The notes: a model not told the origin generated them from the letters alone. Positions 1 to 8,769 are shown, numbered from the stretch's first letter. The stretch is DNA of 64,000 bases from Wenyingzhuangia gilva (GCF_030519655.1 NZ_JAUMIT010000001.1:124001-188000), one strand, 5' to 3'. Numbers and translations: made by a program.

Positions 1-1128
1 ATAAACCACAACTTTTTTACCTTCTCTTTTAAATTTTATATTACTTAACTCTAGTACTTTTAATACCTCAGACAAATTTTTATTCATGAATGTCCCCCCA
101 CTAAAACTTACATTAGGTACATCTCCTTGATATTCTACTTTAATATCGTACCAACGTTCTAGTTGTTTCATTACAGTTTTTATATCTGTGTTGTCAAACT
201 TAAACCTTCCATTTTTCCATGCAACTGAGTTTTCTGCATCTACCTCCAGAACTGTAACTTTATCTTCTTTTTTCAGAACATTAGATTGTTGTCCAGGTTT
301 TAATATTGTTTTTTGATCTTTAATAGTAATTAGTACACTTCCTTCTAATAATGTTGTTTTTATAACCGATTCATTATGATAAGCATGAACGTTAAAATGA
401 GTTCCCAAGACTTTAATTGATTGGTGGGCACATTTTACGATGAAAGGTTTGTTTTTATCTTGTACTACTTCAAAGTAAGCTTCCCCTTCTAATTCTACAA
501 TCCTATTTTTTCCATTAAAATGAGTTGGATATTTAATAGATGAAGCTGCGTTTAGATACACTTTAGTTCCGTCTGACAAAACAATATTATATTGACCACC
601 CACAGGAGTTGATAATGTGTTAAATGAATTAGATTTTATATTACTTAAATTTGGGGTTATTTTATAAGTAATAATTCCTTTTGAATTCATTTTAATAATT
701 ACCTCTTCTCTTTCTCCTTCTTTTGCAACGGTATCTTTTGTAGAAAGATCAGTCAAAACAATCTGTTTTCCATTGGAAAGTGTCAATATTCCTTTTTTTC
801 CACCTGGAAGTACCTCATCTAACTTATCTACAACTTGTATCTTTTGTTCTTTGGATTCTGTCATATAAAACAGACTAACCCCAAGTAATAAAACTATTGA
901 TGCTGCCACAGTAATACGACTCCATAGCTTTACCACTTTAGTTTCTTTATATACTGGTAATTTAGACTTTAGATGTTGATAACTTTTTTCTAACTCATCT
1001 TCTGTAAGAGTCTTATTGCTTTTTAAAGCCTCATGTAAATACCATGCTTCAAGTTTATCCTTATCTACATCAGACAAAGTACCTTCTTGGTATTTTTTTA
1101 GTAATGCTAAAATTTCAGTTTTGTTCAT
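1..1128 (-). CDS. FecR-family anti-sigma factor (3' end outside window)
   Basis: The frame is open from an ATG at 1128 to the left edge (376 codons, no stop reached), so the C-terminus is missing. The N-terminal ~70 residues are cytoplasmic and should bind the sigma factor. One membrane segment spans residues ~71-89. The periplasmic part carries the FecR core (TPVGGQYNIVLSDGTKVYLNAASS, residues ~177-200, shortened here to its ends TPVGG and NAASS) followed by the LEGEAYFEV and FDNTDIKTVMKQLERWYD motifs seen in FecR/PupR-like proteins of Bacteroidota. It lies 165 bp downstream of an ECF sigma gene on the same strand, the classic arrangement. In this family the pair usually senses the plug of a TonB-dependent transporter; the transporter would lie left of the window (inference). 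Confidence 0.9.
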   Translation of the reverse strand, partial: MNKTEILALLKKYQEGTLSDVDKDKLEAWYLHEALKSNKTLTEDELEKSYQHLKSKLPVYKETKVVKLWSRITVAASIVLLLGVSLFYMTESKEQKIQVVDKLDEVLPGGKKGILTLSNGKQIVLTDLSTKDTVAKEGEREEVIIKMNSKGIITYKITPNLSNIKSNSFNTLSTPVGGQYNIVLSDGTKVYLNAASSIKYPTHFNGKNRIVELEGEAYFEVVQDKNKPFIVKCAHQSIKVLGTHFNVHAYHNESVIKTTLLEGSVLITIKDQKTILKPGQQSNVLKKEDKVTVLEVDAENSVAWKNGRFKFDNTDIKTVMKQLERWYDIKVEYQGDVPNVSFSGGTFMNKNLSEVLKVLELSNIKFKREGKKVVVY

Positions 1129-1293
1129 AAATAAAGTACGTGATTTACGTGCTGTTTTATATTAAGACAGCTAATAAGAGTTTTTGTCATAGACAAAATC
1201 AAAAAAAAATTAAAAAAATATTATTAAATCTTTAACAAGCACAATCACAAAGAAAAAAAACATTGTAAATCAGCTTTTTAAATATTCTATAGA

Positions 1294-1902
1294 CTAGGAA
1301 ATTATTATAAATAAAACAAAAAGACACATGATAAATACACTCAATAAAGGATGCAACCTCTCTCTAAGTTTTTTAAGTGCGTTGTAAACTTGCTGTTTAG
1401 CCGTTTTATCGGTAATATTTAATTTATGTGCTATTTCTTCATACGGAAGTTCTTCAACTTTTTTTAAAAGAAAAACTTGTCGCATTTTATCAGGAAGCAA
1501 ATCTATTTCCTTGGTTATAATAGCATGTAACTCCTCTTCTCTTATTTTGGAATCTGCAAAAACATAATCATTTTCTATAAAATTGGAAATTGAATCAGCG
1601 TAACGAGCAACAACTTTTTCATGAGCAATATGATTAAGTATTTTGTTTTTTGTTGCTTTATATAAATAAGAAGAAAGTGATCCTGTAAGTATTAAATCTC
1701 TTCGTTTATTCCAAATTGATAAAAATAGTTCCTGAACAATATCATTTGCATCATCTCTATCACCAAGCATCTTATATGCATGATTGACTAAAATCACAGA
1801 ATATCTTTCGAACAATTCTGTATATGCTAACTGATCATCATTTTTTAAAAGATTAAATAAAATATCATCAGCATGTTTATGATAAATAGATTGAGTTTTC
1901 AA
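1294..1902 (-). CDS. ECF RNA polymerase sigma-70 factor, Bacteroidota type
   Basis: 202 residues. Sigma region 2 lies at ~25-90 (AYTELFERY, DRDDANDIVQELFLSIW) and region 4 at ~130-182 (LPDKMRQVFLL, then the helix-turn-helix YEEIAHKLNITDKTAKQQV). The last ~17 residues are strongly hydrophobic, a tail often present in Bacteroidota FecI-like sigma factors. The start is TTG at 1902: a stop lies six codons upstream and the next ATG would remove part of region 2, so TTG is the best choice. The FecR-like gene follows on the same strand, making a sigma/anti-sigma pair for cell-surface signalling. The regulon cannot be told from this window. Confidence 0.92.
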   Translation of the reverse strand: MKTQSIYHKHADDILFNLLKNDDQLAYTELFERYSVILVNHAYKMLGDRDDANDIVQELFLSIWNKRRDLILTGSLSSYLYKATKNKILNHIAHEKVVARYADSISNFIENDYVFADSKIREEELHAIITKEIDLLPDKMRQVFLLKKVEELPYEEIAHKLNITDKTAKQQVYNALKKLRERLHPLLSVFIMCLFVLFIIIS

Positions 1903-2510
1903 TATTGTGTCTAACGATTATGACTTGGCTTGGTGTGGATTGACAATTGACAAGATTTTCAGACATGTACTGAGCTTAGACTTGTTTTTAATGTTTATCT
2001 AATCGCCACAAAATTAATTAAATATGACTGAGCATACATTGTAAACATGAACAAAAATTTAATAATACCCAAAAAATACATTAACCACAATTCACACAAG
2101 TAGCTTTTTTTATTTTAATAAAAAAATAAATATTATTTTATCATTTTCAAAATAAAATCTAAACTTAAGATCTCTATTTGGGATTAAATATCTTAGTTTA
2201 ACACCAAAAAGGGTTGTTTTATGCAGTCTAAAATCAATTTTCTTGACACTACCATTACTTTTTTTTAACACAAATAACAATCATATTAGCGATATTTTGA
2301 TTAACGGTTACTCTAGCAAAAATTTGGGTTTTGTTACTTTTAATACGTGATGTGTTTATCCAGAACAGGATAGAAAAAGTACTTAAAACGTTCATAGTTG
2401 TCGTCTTTTGTGGTTAAACATTGGACGAAAGTCAAAATCAACTATAATGTGGATCAAGAACAAAAGTTGTGTTTGAAATAAGATAGTTTTAGTTTTAAGG
2501 TTTAAATTTA
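1903..2510. other. Gene-free stretch upstream of the sigma gene
   Basis: About 600 bp, very AT-rich, with no convincing open frame on either strand. The right part probably belongs to the debris around the decayed insertion sequence that follows. The sigma promoter should lie near 1903-2050 on the minus strand, but I found no TTG/TAnnTTTG pair with normal spacing there. Confidence 0.5.
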
Positions 2511-3333
2511 TTGGTATTGGAACTTACTTTATACCTTTTAAAACTTATACTTCCTGAATTCTTAATCGACAACTTCGATTTAGTAAAGTACATTAACGCT
2601 AAACAAATACTTCATCTATATTTTGAAGAGAAAATAACAGCTCCTAAAGAGTTTAGCAATCTAATAATCATTGTGCATGGTTTTCACAAAGAAATAACCG
2701 TACAAGACTTTCCTATAAGAGGCAATAGAGTATACCCATATATAAAACGTAGAAGATGGCTAGATAAAAACAATAGCTAAAGTCTACAAAGAGACTGGAA
2801 TCTAATAACTAAGGGAACTCGTATGACCAAGGAATTCACAATTTTTTTTAAAAGAAATTTGAAACTTTTGAAAATGGAGATACTAAAAAACAATTGCTTG
2901 CTAGAAGCAGATACCTATTATATAAAGCTTCCTCGTATTGAACAAAAAATCAATACTTTAGAAGTTAAATTCTATTTCAACAATACCTCGATATCAAAAA
3001 AGCGTTTGACTTAGTGCAAGGACTCAGAAATATATTCAACCAAGCTAAATCAATAAAAATAGCACACACAAGATTAGCGCAGTGGTATAATCAAGTAGAA
3101 AAATCAGGGTTTAAGGCTTTTAATACAATTGCCAATACAACACAATACAACTAAACTACAGAACCATCCTAAATTACTTCAACAACAGAAGTAATAATGC
3201 TTCTGCTGAATCTTTCAATGCCAAAATAAAAGCCTTTAGAACACAGTTCAGAGGAGTAAAAAATCTAGAATTCTTCCTCTTTAGAGTAACCAATATTTTT
3301 TGCTTAAACACAACAATTAGGCATGATCCGTAA
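2511..3333 (+). pseudogene. Decayed ISAon1-family transposase
   Basis: The first fragment (2511-2780) has the ISAon1 N-terminal region, including GFHKEITVQDFPIRG and IKRRRWLDK. It stops at a TAA, but the family sequence continues in the same frame (RDWNLITKGTRMTKEF, to ~2860), so the TAA is a nonsense mutation. At ~2855 the sequence jumps into the catalytic ORF well past its start: ETFENGDTKKQLLARSRYLLYKA, read from ~2859 in another frame (ends ETFENGD and YLLYKA). The N-terminal catalytic half is therefore deleted. More stops and frame changes follow (FDLVQGLRNIFNQAKS at ~3009; NYFNNRSNNASAESFNAKIK at ~3166). The C-terminal ISL3-type DDE part ends at TAA 3333. I could not find matching terminal inverted repeats. 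It is not functional. Confidence 0.88.
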
Positions 3334-3352
3334 CCTTGCTAATTAAAAACAC

Positions 3353-3389
3353 AAAAGCCCTTAATGCTAAAACATTAAGGGCTTTTTTT
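3353..3389 (-). terminator. Intrinsic terminator after tRNA-fMet copy 1
   Basis: AAAAGCCCTTAATG and CATTAAGGGCTTTT form a 14-bp stem around a 6-nt loop (3353-3386), with a U-tract in either direction. It sits directly after the 3' end of the minus-strand tRNA. Confidence 0.8.
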
Positions 3390-3391
3390 AG

Positions 3392-3464
<73 letters not shown>

Positions 3465-3474
3465 ATTTGGATTG

Positions 3475-3505
3475 CAAATATAGGAGATATGAATGATTCT
3501 CGCAA
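3475..3505 (-). promoter_or_regulatory. Flavobacterial promoter of tRNA-fMet copy 1
   Basis: On the minus strand TTG (3505-3503), 20 nt, then TATATTTG (3482-3475). This matches the TTG-N17-23-TAnnTTTG consensus described for Flavobacterium. The -7 box ends 10 nt before the tRNA 5' end. Confidence 0.75.
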
Positions 3506-3594
3506 CTGAAATTTAAATTATTTAATTAATTAACTTTTACAAAGAGATAAAACTGTCATATTCATATCTTTGAGTAAATTATCATTTTAACATT

Positions 3595-4041
3595 ATGCTT
3601 TCAAAAGCTTGTAAATACGCCATAAGAGCAGTTTTATATTTAGCAATTAATTCTAGTAAAACTAAAAAAATTGGAATTAAAAAGATTGCCGAAGAACTTG
3701 AAACACCTCAACCCTTTTTAGCTAAATTATTACAACAACTAAGTACTCATAAATTAGTTTCATCTACCAAAGGACCTGGTGGTGGTTTTTTTCTAACAGA
3801 AAAAGATTTAGAAATCACTCTATGGGACATTGTTTTAAGTATTGATGGGACAGAAAAATTTAACCAATGTTTTTTGGGTCTTTCTGTTTGTAGTGATGAA
3901 CATCCTTGTCCTGCACATCACATGGTAAAACCTTTTAGAAATGCTGTTTTATCAGATTTTAAACATAAAAACATTTTAAAACTTAGAGAAGAGATTAAAG
4001 CTGATGGAACCTGTTTATCTTTAAAAATACTAGAAGATTAA
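3595..4041 (+). CDS. Rrf2-family regulator with three-cysteine Fe-S site
   Basis: 148 residues. The N-terminal winged helix (~1-65) has the family features YAIRAVLYLA and PFLAKLLQQL, then the wing GPGGGFFL. Cysteines 92, 99 and 105 (QCFLGLSVC, HPCPAHH) are spaced much as in IscR and NsrR, which bind an Fe-S cluster, so oxygen, nitric oxide or Fe-S status is the likely signal (inference). It is convergent with nrdD and overlaps its 3' end by 4 bp. Its neighbours are oxygen-sensitive class III ribonucleotide reductase genes, so control of them is plausible. A TATCTTTG -7 box lies at 3565-3572, 22 bp before the ATG. Confidence 0.9.
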   Translation: MLSKACKYAIRAVLYLAINSSKTKKIGIKKIAEELETPQPFLAKLLQQLSTHKLVSSTKGPGGGFFLTEKDLEITLWDIVLSIDGTEKFNQCFLGLSVCSDEHPCPAHHMVKPFRNAVLSDFKHKNILKLREEIKADGTCLSLKILED

Positions 4042-5825
4042 TGAAATACTTTATCCTTTTCATAATATCTTAAAGCATGTTCTTTTTGTCTTCCTGAACT
4101 AAAATTAGAAACTCTTTTTAAATAACCAATTACTCTTGTTGCATGATCTATATTTTTAGAGCCACAACTAGGACATTCATGTAATGTTCTCTTGTCTATA
4201 TTTTCACAAACATTACAAACAGTTATTCTAATATTAAAACAAAAATAATTACACCCAGCCAAAGCTGTGGCTTCAATCAACTTCTTAAATCCTTCTTTAG
4301 TTAAGGCTTCTTCTAAATTTAAATGTAACGCAGATCCACCATCTAAATATTGTATACATTCTTTTCCATGTAATATAATTTTATCTATACTATTTACTTC
4401 TTCATCATCTACAGCATAAAAATAAGAGTTGTAACAATCTCTATATACTTCCAAACCATCTTCTCTATCCCATTTTGCATTTTTTACTCCTAAGTTTTCA
4501 GCAGGAACAAATTCTGTATTAAATAGATACCCCCACTCTTCTTTTGCTTTTTTATTTTCATCAAAAATACTCTTCAAATAAGTATTGATAAATTGTTTAT
4601 ACGCTTCCGTATTATGTGCTTTAATCCCTAAACTTTCAGCAGCTTCAACCATTCCATTTACACCAATGGTTAAAAATTGTTTATCTAAAGTAATAAAACC
4701 TGATTTATAGACTGGTAACAAACTCGCATCATTATACTCATCCATTAGCTTACGATAGGCTACTTGATATTTATGTATTTTTTTTACTTCTTTTTTAATA
4801 TCCTTTCCTTGTTGTACCAATCGATTCATATTTATTGTAATAACATTGATAGAACCTGTGGCAACCCCTCCTGCTCCTAAAGAATAACTAAAAGTATGAT
4901 CTGTAATTTCATTTCGAAGTCTACAACATGAAGCCAAACTATCGGCACTTTCAGATTGATATATAAAGAACGAATTTCCTTCACTTAATTCTTTAGCACA
5001 CATATCTGTAAATTCTTCATCTTTGGGTTTGCCATTATTTACCAACATAGCTGCTGTTACCACTGGAAAAGTTAAAACAGCTTTGGTTCTTTCTTTATTA
5101 AACCAAGTCATAAAAAAAGCTTGTAATTTTTTTAATCTATCCCAGCTAGGTTTTTCCATATTAGGAAATACAAAATCGCCAAACATGCTTTCAAAATAAA
5201 ATTGATCATATAGAGATATATTCCAAAAAACTGATTGATATCCTCTGGCAGCTGCAGGTTGATTTATAGCATACACTACATGTTGTAAATGATTTTCTAT
5301 TGTTTGTTTGTTAGTAACTAAATAATCCTCTCCATAATCTACTTTAGCAAAATGATCAAAATACATTAGAAACTCTACAGTAGCCAGCGCACCTGCAAAT
5401 TGAGAACTTACAGCAAAAACAAGATTTACAAATTCACCACAAAAACTTTCTAAATGCTGGGGAGCCTTACTTTCTCCTCCTAATTTGGTTAAACCATCTA
5501 TTAAAAAAGGATACATGCTTATGGACACACAATAAGGTTTTAAAGAGGTTTCATCGTGTATATATATTTCATGATGTTCTATTTGACGTACATATTCATC
5601 TGCTAATTCTTGTCCAAAAAGAATGGCTATTTTTTTACTAACCAATGCTCTATTTACCTGAATATTAATATCCTTATTTAATTCAGCTTCCATAGTTGCA
5701 ATGTTTTTTGAAGTAACATTTGCATTTGCATCTACTTTAGAACCATCTGCTGCATTTTCTGAATACAAATAATGTTCAATAAAATTAATTTTTTGGTTAA
5801 TTTGGGTTTCTGTTAATCTTATCAT
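4038..5825 (-). CDS. nrdD: Anaerobic (class III) ribonucleoside-triphosphate reductase
   Basis: 595 residues. The enzyme reduces ribonucleoside triphosphates to deoxy forms without oxygen, using a glycyl radical. The C-terminus has a zinc site (CNVC ... CPSC) and the glycyl-radical loop RVIGYL at ~566-571. Candidate active-site cysteines are in KPYCVSISM (~residue 97) and SCCRLRN (~300). Most NrdD proteins are ~700 residues and start with an ATP-cone; here the catalytic barrel begins almost at once, so the allosteric ATP-cone seems absent. nrdG follows the same promoter and lies 5 bp upstream. Confidence 0.95.
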   Translation of the reverse strand: MIRLTETQINQKINFIEHYLYSENAADGSKVDANANVTSKNIATMEAELNKDINIQVNRALVSKKIAILFGQELADEYVRQIEHHEIYIHDETSLKPYCVSISMYPFLIDGLTKLGGESKAPQHLESFCGEFVNLVFAVSSQFAGALATVEFLMYFDHFAKVDYGEDYLVTNKQTIENHLQHVVYAINQPAAARGYQSVFWNISLYDQFYFESMFGDFVFPNMEKPSWDRLKKLQAFFMTWFNKERTKAVLTFPVVTAAMLVNNGKPKDEEFTDMCAKELSEGNSFFIYQSESADSLASCCRLRNEITDHTFSYSLGAGGVATGSINVITINMNRLVQQGKDIKKEVKKIHKYQVAYRKLMDEYNDASLLPVYKSGFITLDKQFLTIGVNGMVEAAESLGIKAHNTEAYKQFINTYLKSIFDENKKAKEEWGYLFNTEFVPAENLGVKNAKWDREDGLEVYRDCYNSYFYAVDDEEVNSIDKIILHGKECIQYLDGGSALHLNLEEALTKEGFKKLIEATALAGCNYFCFNIRITVCNVCENIDKRTLHECPSCGSKNIDHATRVIGYLKRVSNFSSGRQKEHALRYYEKDKVFH

Positions 5826-5830
5826 GATTT

Positions 5831-6277
5831 TTATTTTTTAAAGAGATGATTTAATTTTTCATTAGTTTTTACATTTCTAAAAACTTGATTTGTTTTTTCA
5901 TTGGTTAATCCTCCTAAAGACTCTATCCAGGGACCTGTTTTTAACCATGTTAATTCATTCATAATATTTTGTTCTACCTTATCCAAACCCGTATACAAAC
6001 AAGTATTATAATGATGTGCTTTTGCCAATTGAAGCTTGTGAATTAATTCCTCTGATTCCCACTCTCCCCCCATAAACAAAACACAGGTAGCATAATTTTT
6101 ATATTTTTCTAAAACAGAAATATATATTTCATCAGTTAAACACTCTCCATTTTCTTTTTTAAAAAGAAACGGAGAATGACAACCTTTACATTTTAAAGAA
6201 CATCCACATATTAAGAAACAAAGGCTAATTTCATTGGGTACCTCTTGAAAAGCTATTTGAAATCGATAATAATACAT
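5831..6277 (-). CDS. nrdG: Class III RNR activase, radical SAM
   Basis: 148 residues, the normal NrdG size. It carries the radical-SAM cluster motif CSLKCKGC (Cx3Cx2C, residues ~26-33) and the family segment MGGEW. It cleaves S-adenosylmethionine to place the glycyl radical on NrdD. It is the first gene of the nrdG-nrdD operon. Start ATG at 6277; a 61-residue frame that overlaps its beginning has no family features and is not called. Confidence 0.95.
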   Translation of the reverse strand: MYYYRFQIAFQEVPNEISLCFLICGCSLKCKGCHSPFLFKKENGECLTDEIYISVLEKYKNYATCVLFMGGEWESEELIHKLQLAKAHHYNTCLYTGLDKVEQNIMNELTWLKTGPWIESLGGLTNEKTNQVFRNVKTNEKLNHLFKK

Positions 6278-6290
6278 AAAAAGACCTTTT

Positions 6291-6306
6291 TATCTTTATA
6301 AAGATA
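6291..6306. promoter_or_regulatory. Perfect palindrome upstream of nrdG, candidate operator
   Basis: TATCTTTATAAAGATA is a perfect 16-bp palindrome, 14 bp upstream of the nrdG start. It could bind the nearby Rrf2 regulator or another dimeric repressor. It does not clearly match the NrdR box. The function is inference. Confidence 0.4.
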
Positions 6307-6815
6307 TTATTTATAATAAAATGATATTTTACAAATGCTAATAACTTATTAAAAGAGTTATCAACAATAAAAATTACAGAAAATAAACAGAGAAGTACTA
6401 AAACATAAACAAACAACTATAAGTCTGATAATTATAGTAAAAATCGGTTTATATAAATCCTTAGCTTTTATTATGTATCAATAGGAAAACTAAAAATTGT
6501 TAATGATATAATCTGAATTAACCTCTATTAAATCTGATAAGAAAAACGAATATATTTAATCAATTTTTTTTAGTATCTGCTAATTATAACATTAGGATTC
6601 GACTCACAAAACTCTGCTAAACAACTATCATATCAACATTATATTATGGAGGTATAGCATTATTCCACCTATTAAAAATAACGATCGTTGAATTAGTAAT
6701 AAAATTATAAAACCATAATAGTAGCTTACACTTATAGAATCTTTAAAATGTTCTTATAAAACTATCTAAACAAGTGTTTAATCTACCTCTACACTCCTTT
6801 TATCGACTTTATTTT

Positions 6816-6843
6816 TTTGTTAACTAAACTGAATCTATCTTTG
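6816..6843 (+). promoter_or_regulatory. Putative promoter of the LytTR regulator
   Basis: TTTG at 6816-6819 and TATCTTTG at 6836-6843, 42 bp before the ATG. The -7 box fits the flavobacterial consensus perfectly; the 16-nt spacer is slightly short. Confidence 0.45.
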
Positions 6844-6884
6844 TTAAGTAGACTAAATAAAAAAAATATGCTTTATTAAAACCA

Positions 6885-7601
6885 ATGAAAATCCATCATG
6901 CTTTAGTTATCGACAAAGATATATCCAACCACCATATTATAGAAAACTTATGCTCCGAAAACTTTTTTATTGATATCAAAAAATCTTTTACCGATTCTAT
7001 AGAAGCATTTAAATACGTGATTGAAAATAATGTAGATCTAATTTTTATTGATATTGAAATGCCCAAATTAAACGGCTTAGATTTTATAAAAAACACAACG
7101 AAAAAAGTCAACTACATTATTATTTCCTCAAAAAAAGATTATGCGTATGATTTAATTGGGAACAATAATGTTGTAGGCTATATATTAAAACCTCTAAAAG
7201 AACATATTTTTAAAAGCAAGGTAACTGAATTTGTAAAAAACAGTAGAATAGAAAGAACTATACAAAAAGAAAATAGTTTATTTCAAAAGCAAAATGAAAT
7301 TTTTATTAAATACGAAAGGAAAATAATCAAAATTAACACAACAGATATTATACTAATTGAATCTAAAGGGGATTATGTTTACATAAAAACATCGTGTAAA
7401 AATTACATCATAAAATCTACTTTAAAGAGGATTGATGAAAAACTTCCTTCTAATGAATTCTTAAGAGTACATAAGTCCTATGTAATTAACATCAGTAAAA
7501 TCAACGAAATACAAAATAACACTATTGTTATTAATAAAGAGCAAATTCCTTTGAGTAAAAAACTTTCTAAAAGACTTAGAGAACTAATCAATATTATTTA
7601 A
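6885..7601 (+). CDS. LytTR-family response regulator, orphan
   Basis: 238 residues. The receiver domain (~4-120) has the phosphoacceptor Asp56 in LIFIDIEMP and the conserved Lys102 in YILKPLKE. The LytTR DNA-binding domain fills ~138-236 (DIILIESKGDYVYIKT, FLRVHKSYVINI). Such proteins normally work with a histidine kinase of the LytS/YehU type, but no kinase gene is nearby. The next gene is a protein of unknown function 56 bp downstream on the same strand, possibly co-transcribed. Confidence 0.9.
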   Translation: MKIHHALVIDKDISNHHIIENLCSENFFIDIKKSFTDSIEAFKYVIENNVDLIFIDIEMPKLNGLDFIKNTTKKVNYIIISSKKDYAYDLIGNNNVVGYILKPLKEHIFKSKVTEFVKNSRIERTIQKENSLFQKQNEIFIKYERKIIKINTTDIILIESKGDYVYIKTSCKNYIIKSTLKRIDEKLPSNEFLRVHKSYVINISKINEIQNNTIVINKEQIPLSKKLSKRLRELINII

Positions 7602-7657
7602 AACGCATAATACCTACTAAAAAATAAAACTTATTATTTCTGTTATTATAACCCGCT

Positions 7658-8266
7658 ATGAAAAAGACTGTTATTATAATACCCCTAACAAACTCTATTG
7701 AAGAAGATGTGTTTAAACATTTTGAAGATATTTTAGAGAAAACTCCTGAACACGTTATTTTTTGTATTGCCACGAATACAGAAAATATACATTTTGATAA
7801 ATTAATAAAACTGCAATCAAAATTTCAAGAAAAAATGATAATGTTAACACATCTTCATCAAAAAAGTCTAACTAATATTATTATTCAAGCTCATCAATAT
7901 TTTCTAAACAATAATGATATTGAATACTTTGCTAATTACGACTTTAAAAATCTAGTCAATATCAATAGTCTGTATAATAAAATAGACACAATCGTTAACA
8001 ACCCTAATTTATCTGTTGTTTTTTGTGAAAGACATTATGATATGGAAATATCAATTCTATCACAAAAAACCATTTGTTTATTAACTTGTTTTTTAAACTT
8101 TAATACTAAAGATTACTCTATCTGTACAAACGTAATAAACAAAACAGTTGCTCACCATGTTTATAATAAATGTGATATCAATAATCGTATATTTTTTAAA
8201 ATTTATTTCATAACCAAACTTTATACTCTTTTTGGAAGAAAAAAAATTAGACTTGCTATTTATTAA
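7658..8266 (+). CDS. Unknown protein, weakly glycosyltransferase-like
   Basis: 202 residues, no signal peptide. I do not recognise it firmly. The pattern is faintly like a family 2 glycosyltransferase: an opening beta-strand VIIIPLTNSIEED, a central helix IIIQAHQYFL followed by EYFANYDF, and a strand LSVVFCERHYD. The usual acidic DxD motif is missing at the expected site and the length is short, so if related it is degenerate or non-catalytic. It is rich in Asn, Ile and Lys, like the AT-rich DNA around it. Co-transcription with the LytTR regulator is possible. A fold prediction would settle the relationship. Confidence 0.6.
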   Translation: MKKTVIIIPLTNSIEEDVFKHFEDILEKTPEHVIFCIATNTENIHFDKLIKLQSKFQEKMIMLTHLHQKSLTNIIIQAHQYFLNNNDIEYFANYDFKNLVNINSLYNKIDTIVNNPNLSVVFCERHYDMEISILSQKTICLLTCFLNFNTKDYSICTNVINKTVAHHVYNKCDINNRIFFKIYFITKLYTLFGRKKIRLAIY

Positions 8267-8309
8267 GTTAAAATTAGTTTTTACTATTATCCATAAAAAA
8301 ACGTCACCA

Positions 8310-8347
8310 ATATCAGCTTTTTTTTATTTGGTAGCGAAAGCTGATAT
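8310..8347. repeat. Inverted repeat after the unknown gene
   Basis: ATATCAGCTTT (8310-8320) and AAAGCTGATAT (8337-8347) form perfect 11-bp arms around a 16-nt T-rich loop, 44 bp after the stop codon at 8266. It could act as a weak terminator, but the T-run lies in the loop and not after the stem. Confidence 0.5.
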
Positions 8348-8528
8348 CGAATCATTAATCTTTAGGTTATGATCGTTACGATTATCAATATTCACAAATC
8401 TATTGAACTTTCAATAAACGATTACAAAAAGCCATTCACCTCTTAAAAAAAACATTTCACCGAAAAAAAAACATCTCTAAGGTCTTTGATTATAAATTTA
8501 ACTGTACATTCTTTAAATATCTACAACT

Positions 8529-8609
8529 ATGAGTTTAATAAAAACAGTTACATGGCTATCAATCACCTCTGCAACTTTATTAATATGGTATATCATTATT
8601 ATGTGCTAA
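8529..8609 (+). CDS. Possible 26-residue membrane peptide
   Basis: ATG to TAA in 27 codons. The product is one hydrophobic helix (WLSITSATLLIWYIIIMC), the pattern of a small membrane protein. A TTTG box and TACATTCT lie upstream at ~8487 and ~8507, loosely promoter-like. It lies just before the terminator of tRNA-fMet copy 2. Short hydrophobic frames also arise by chance in AT-rich DNA, so this is tentative. Confidence 0.3.
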   Translation: MSLIKTVTWLSITSATLLIWYIIIMC

Positions 8610-8656
8610 TAAAGGAAAGGTTGATTTTTTAACAAAAAGACATCTTAATACTAAAT

Positions 8657-8690
8657 AAAAAAGGTTTCACATTAATGTGAAACCTTTTTT
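8657..8690 (-). terminator. Intrinsic terminator after tRNA-fMet copy 2
   Basis: A perfect 34-bp palindrome (AAAAAAGGTTTCACATT and its reverse complement) with T-tracts on both sides. It ends 7 bp from the 3' end of the minus-strand tRNA. Its stem differs in sequence from the terminator of copy 1. Confidence 0.8.
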
Positions 8691-8696
8691 ATTTAG

Positions 8697-8769
<73 letters not shown>

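Larger units (their letters stand above)
6278..6884. other. Intergenic region between nrdG and the LytTR regulator
   Basis: About 600 bp, extremely AT-rich, with no credible gene. It must hold divergent promoters. Seen here: a 16-bp perfect palindrome at 6291-6306, an ATAACT-N9-AGTTAT inverted repeat at 6341-6361, and a promoter-like TTTG/TATCTTTG pair before the LytTR gene. Confidence 0.5.

Noticed and set aside
2200-2510. Extra coding sequence left of the ISAon1 remnant
   Set aside because: Every frame is broken by stops and no family pattern could be recognised.
6231-6416. 61-residue hydrophobic frame overlapping the start of nrdG
   Set aside because: It overlaps nrdG, has low-complexity AT-driven composition and no family features.
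7658-8266. Functional family 2 glycosyltransferase
   Set aside because: The DxD motif is missing, the protein is short and the resemblance is faint, so only a weak relationship is stated.
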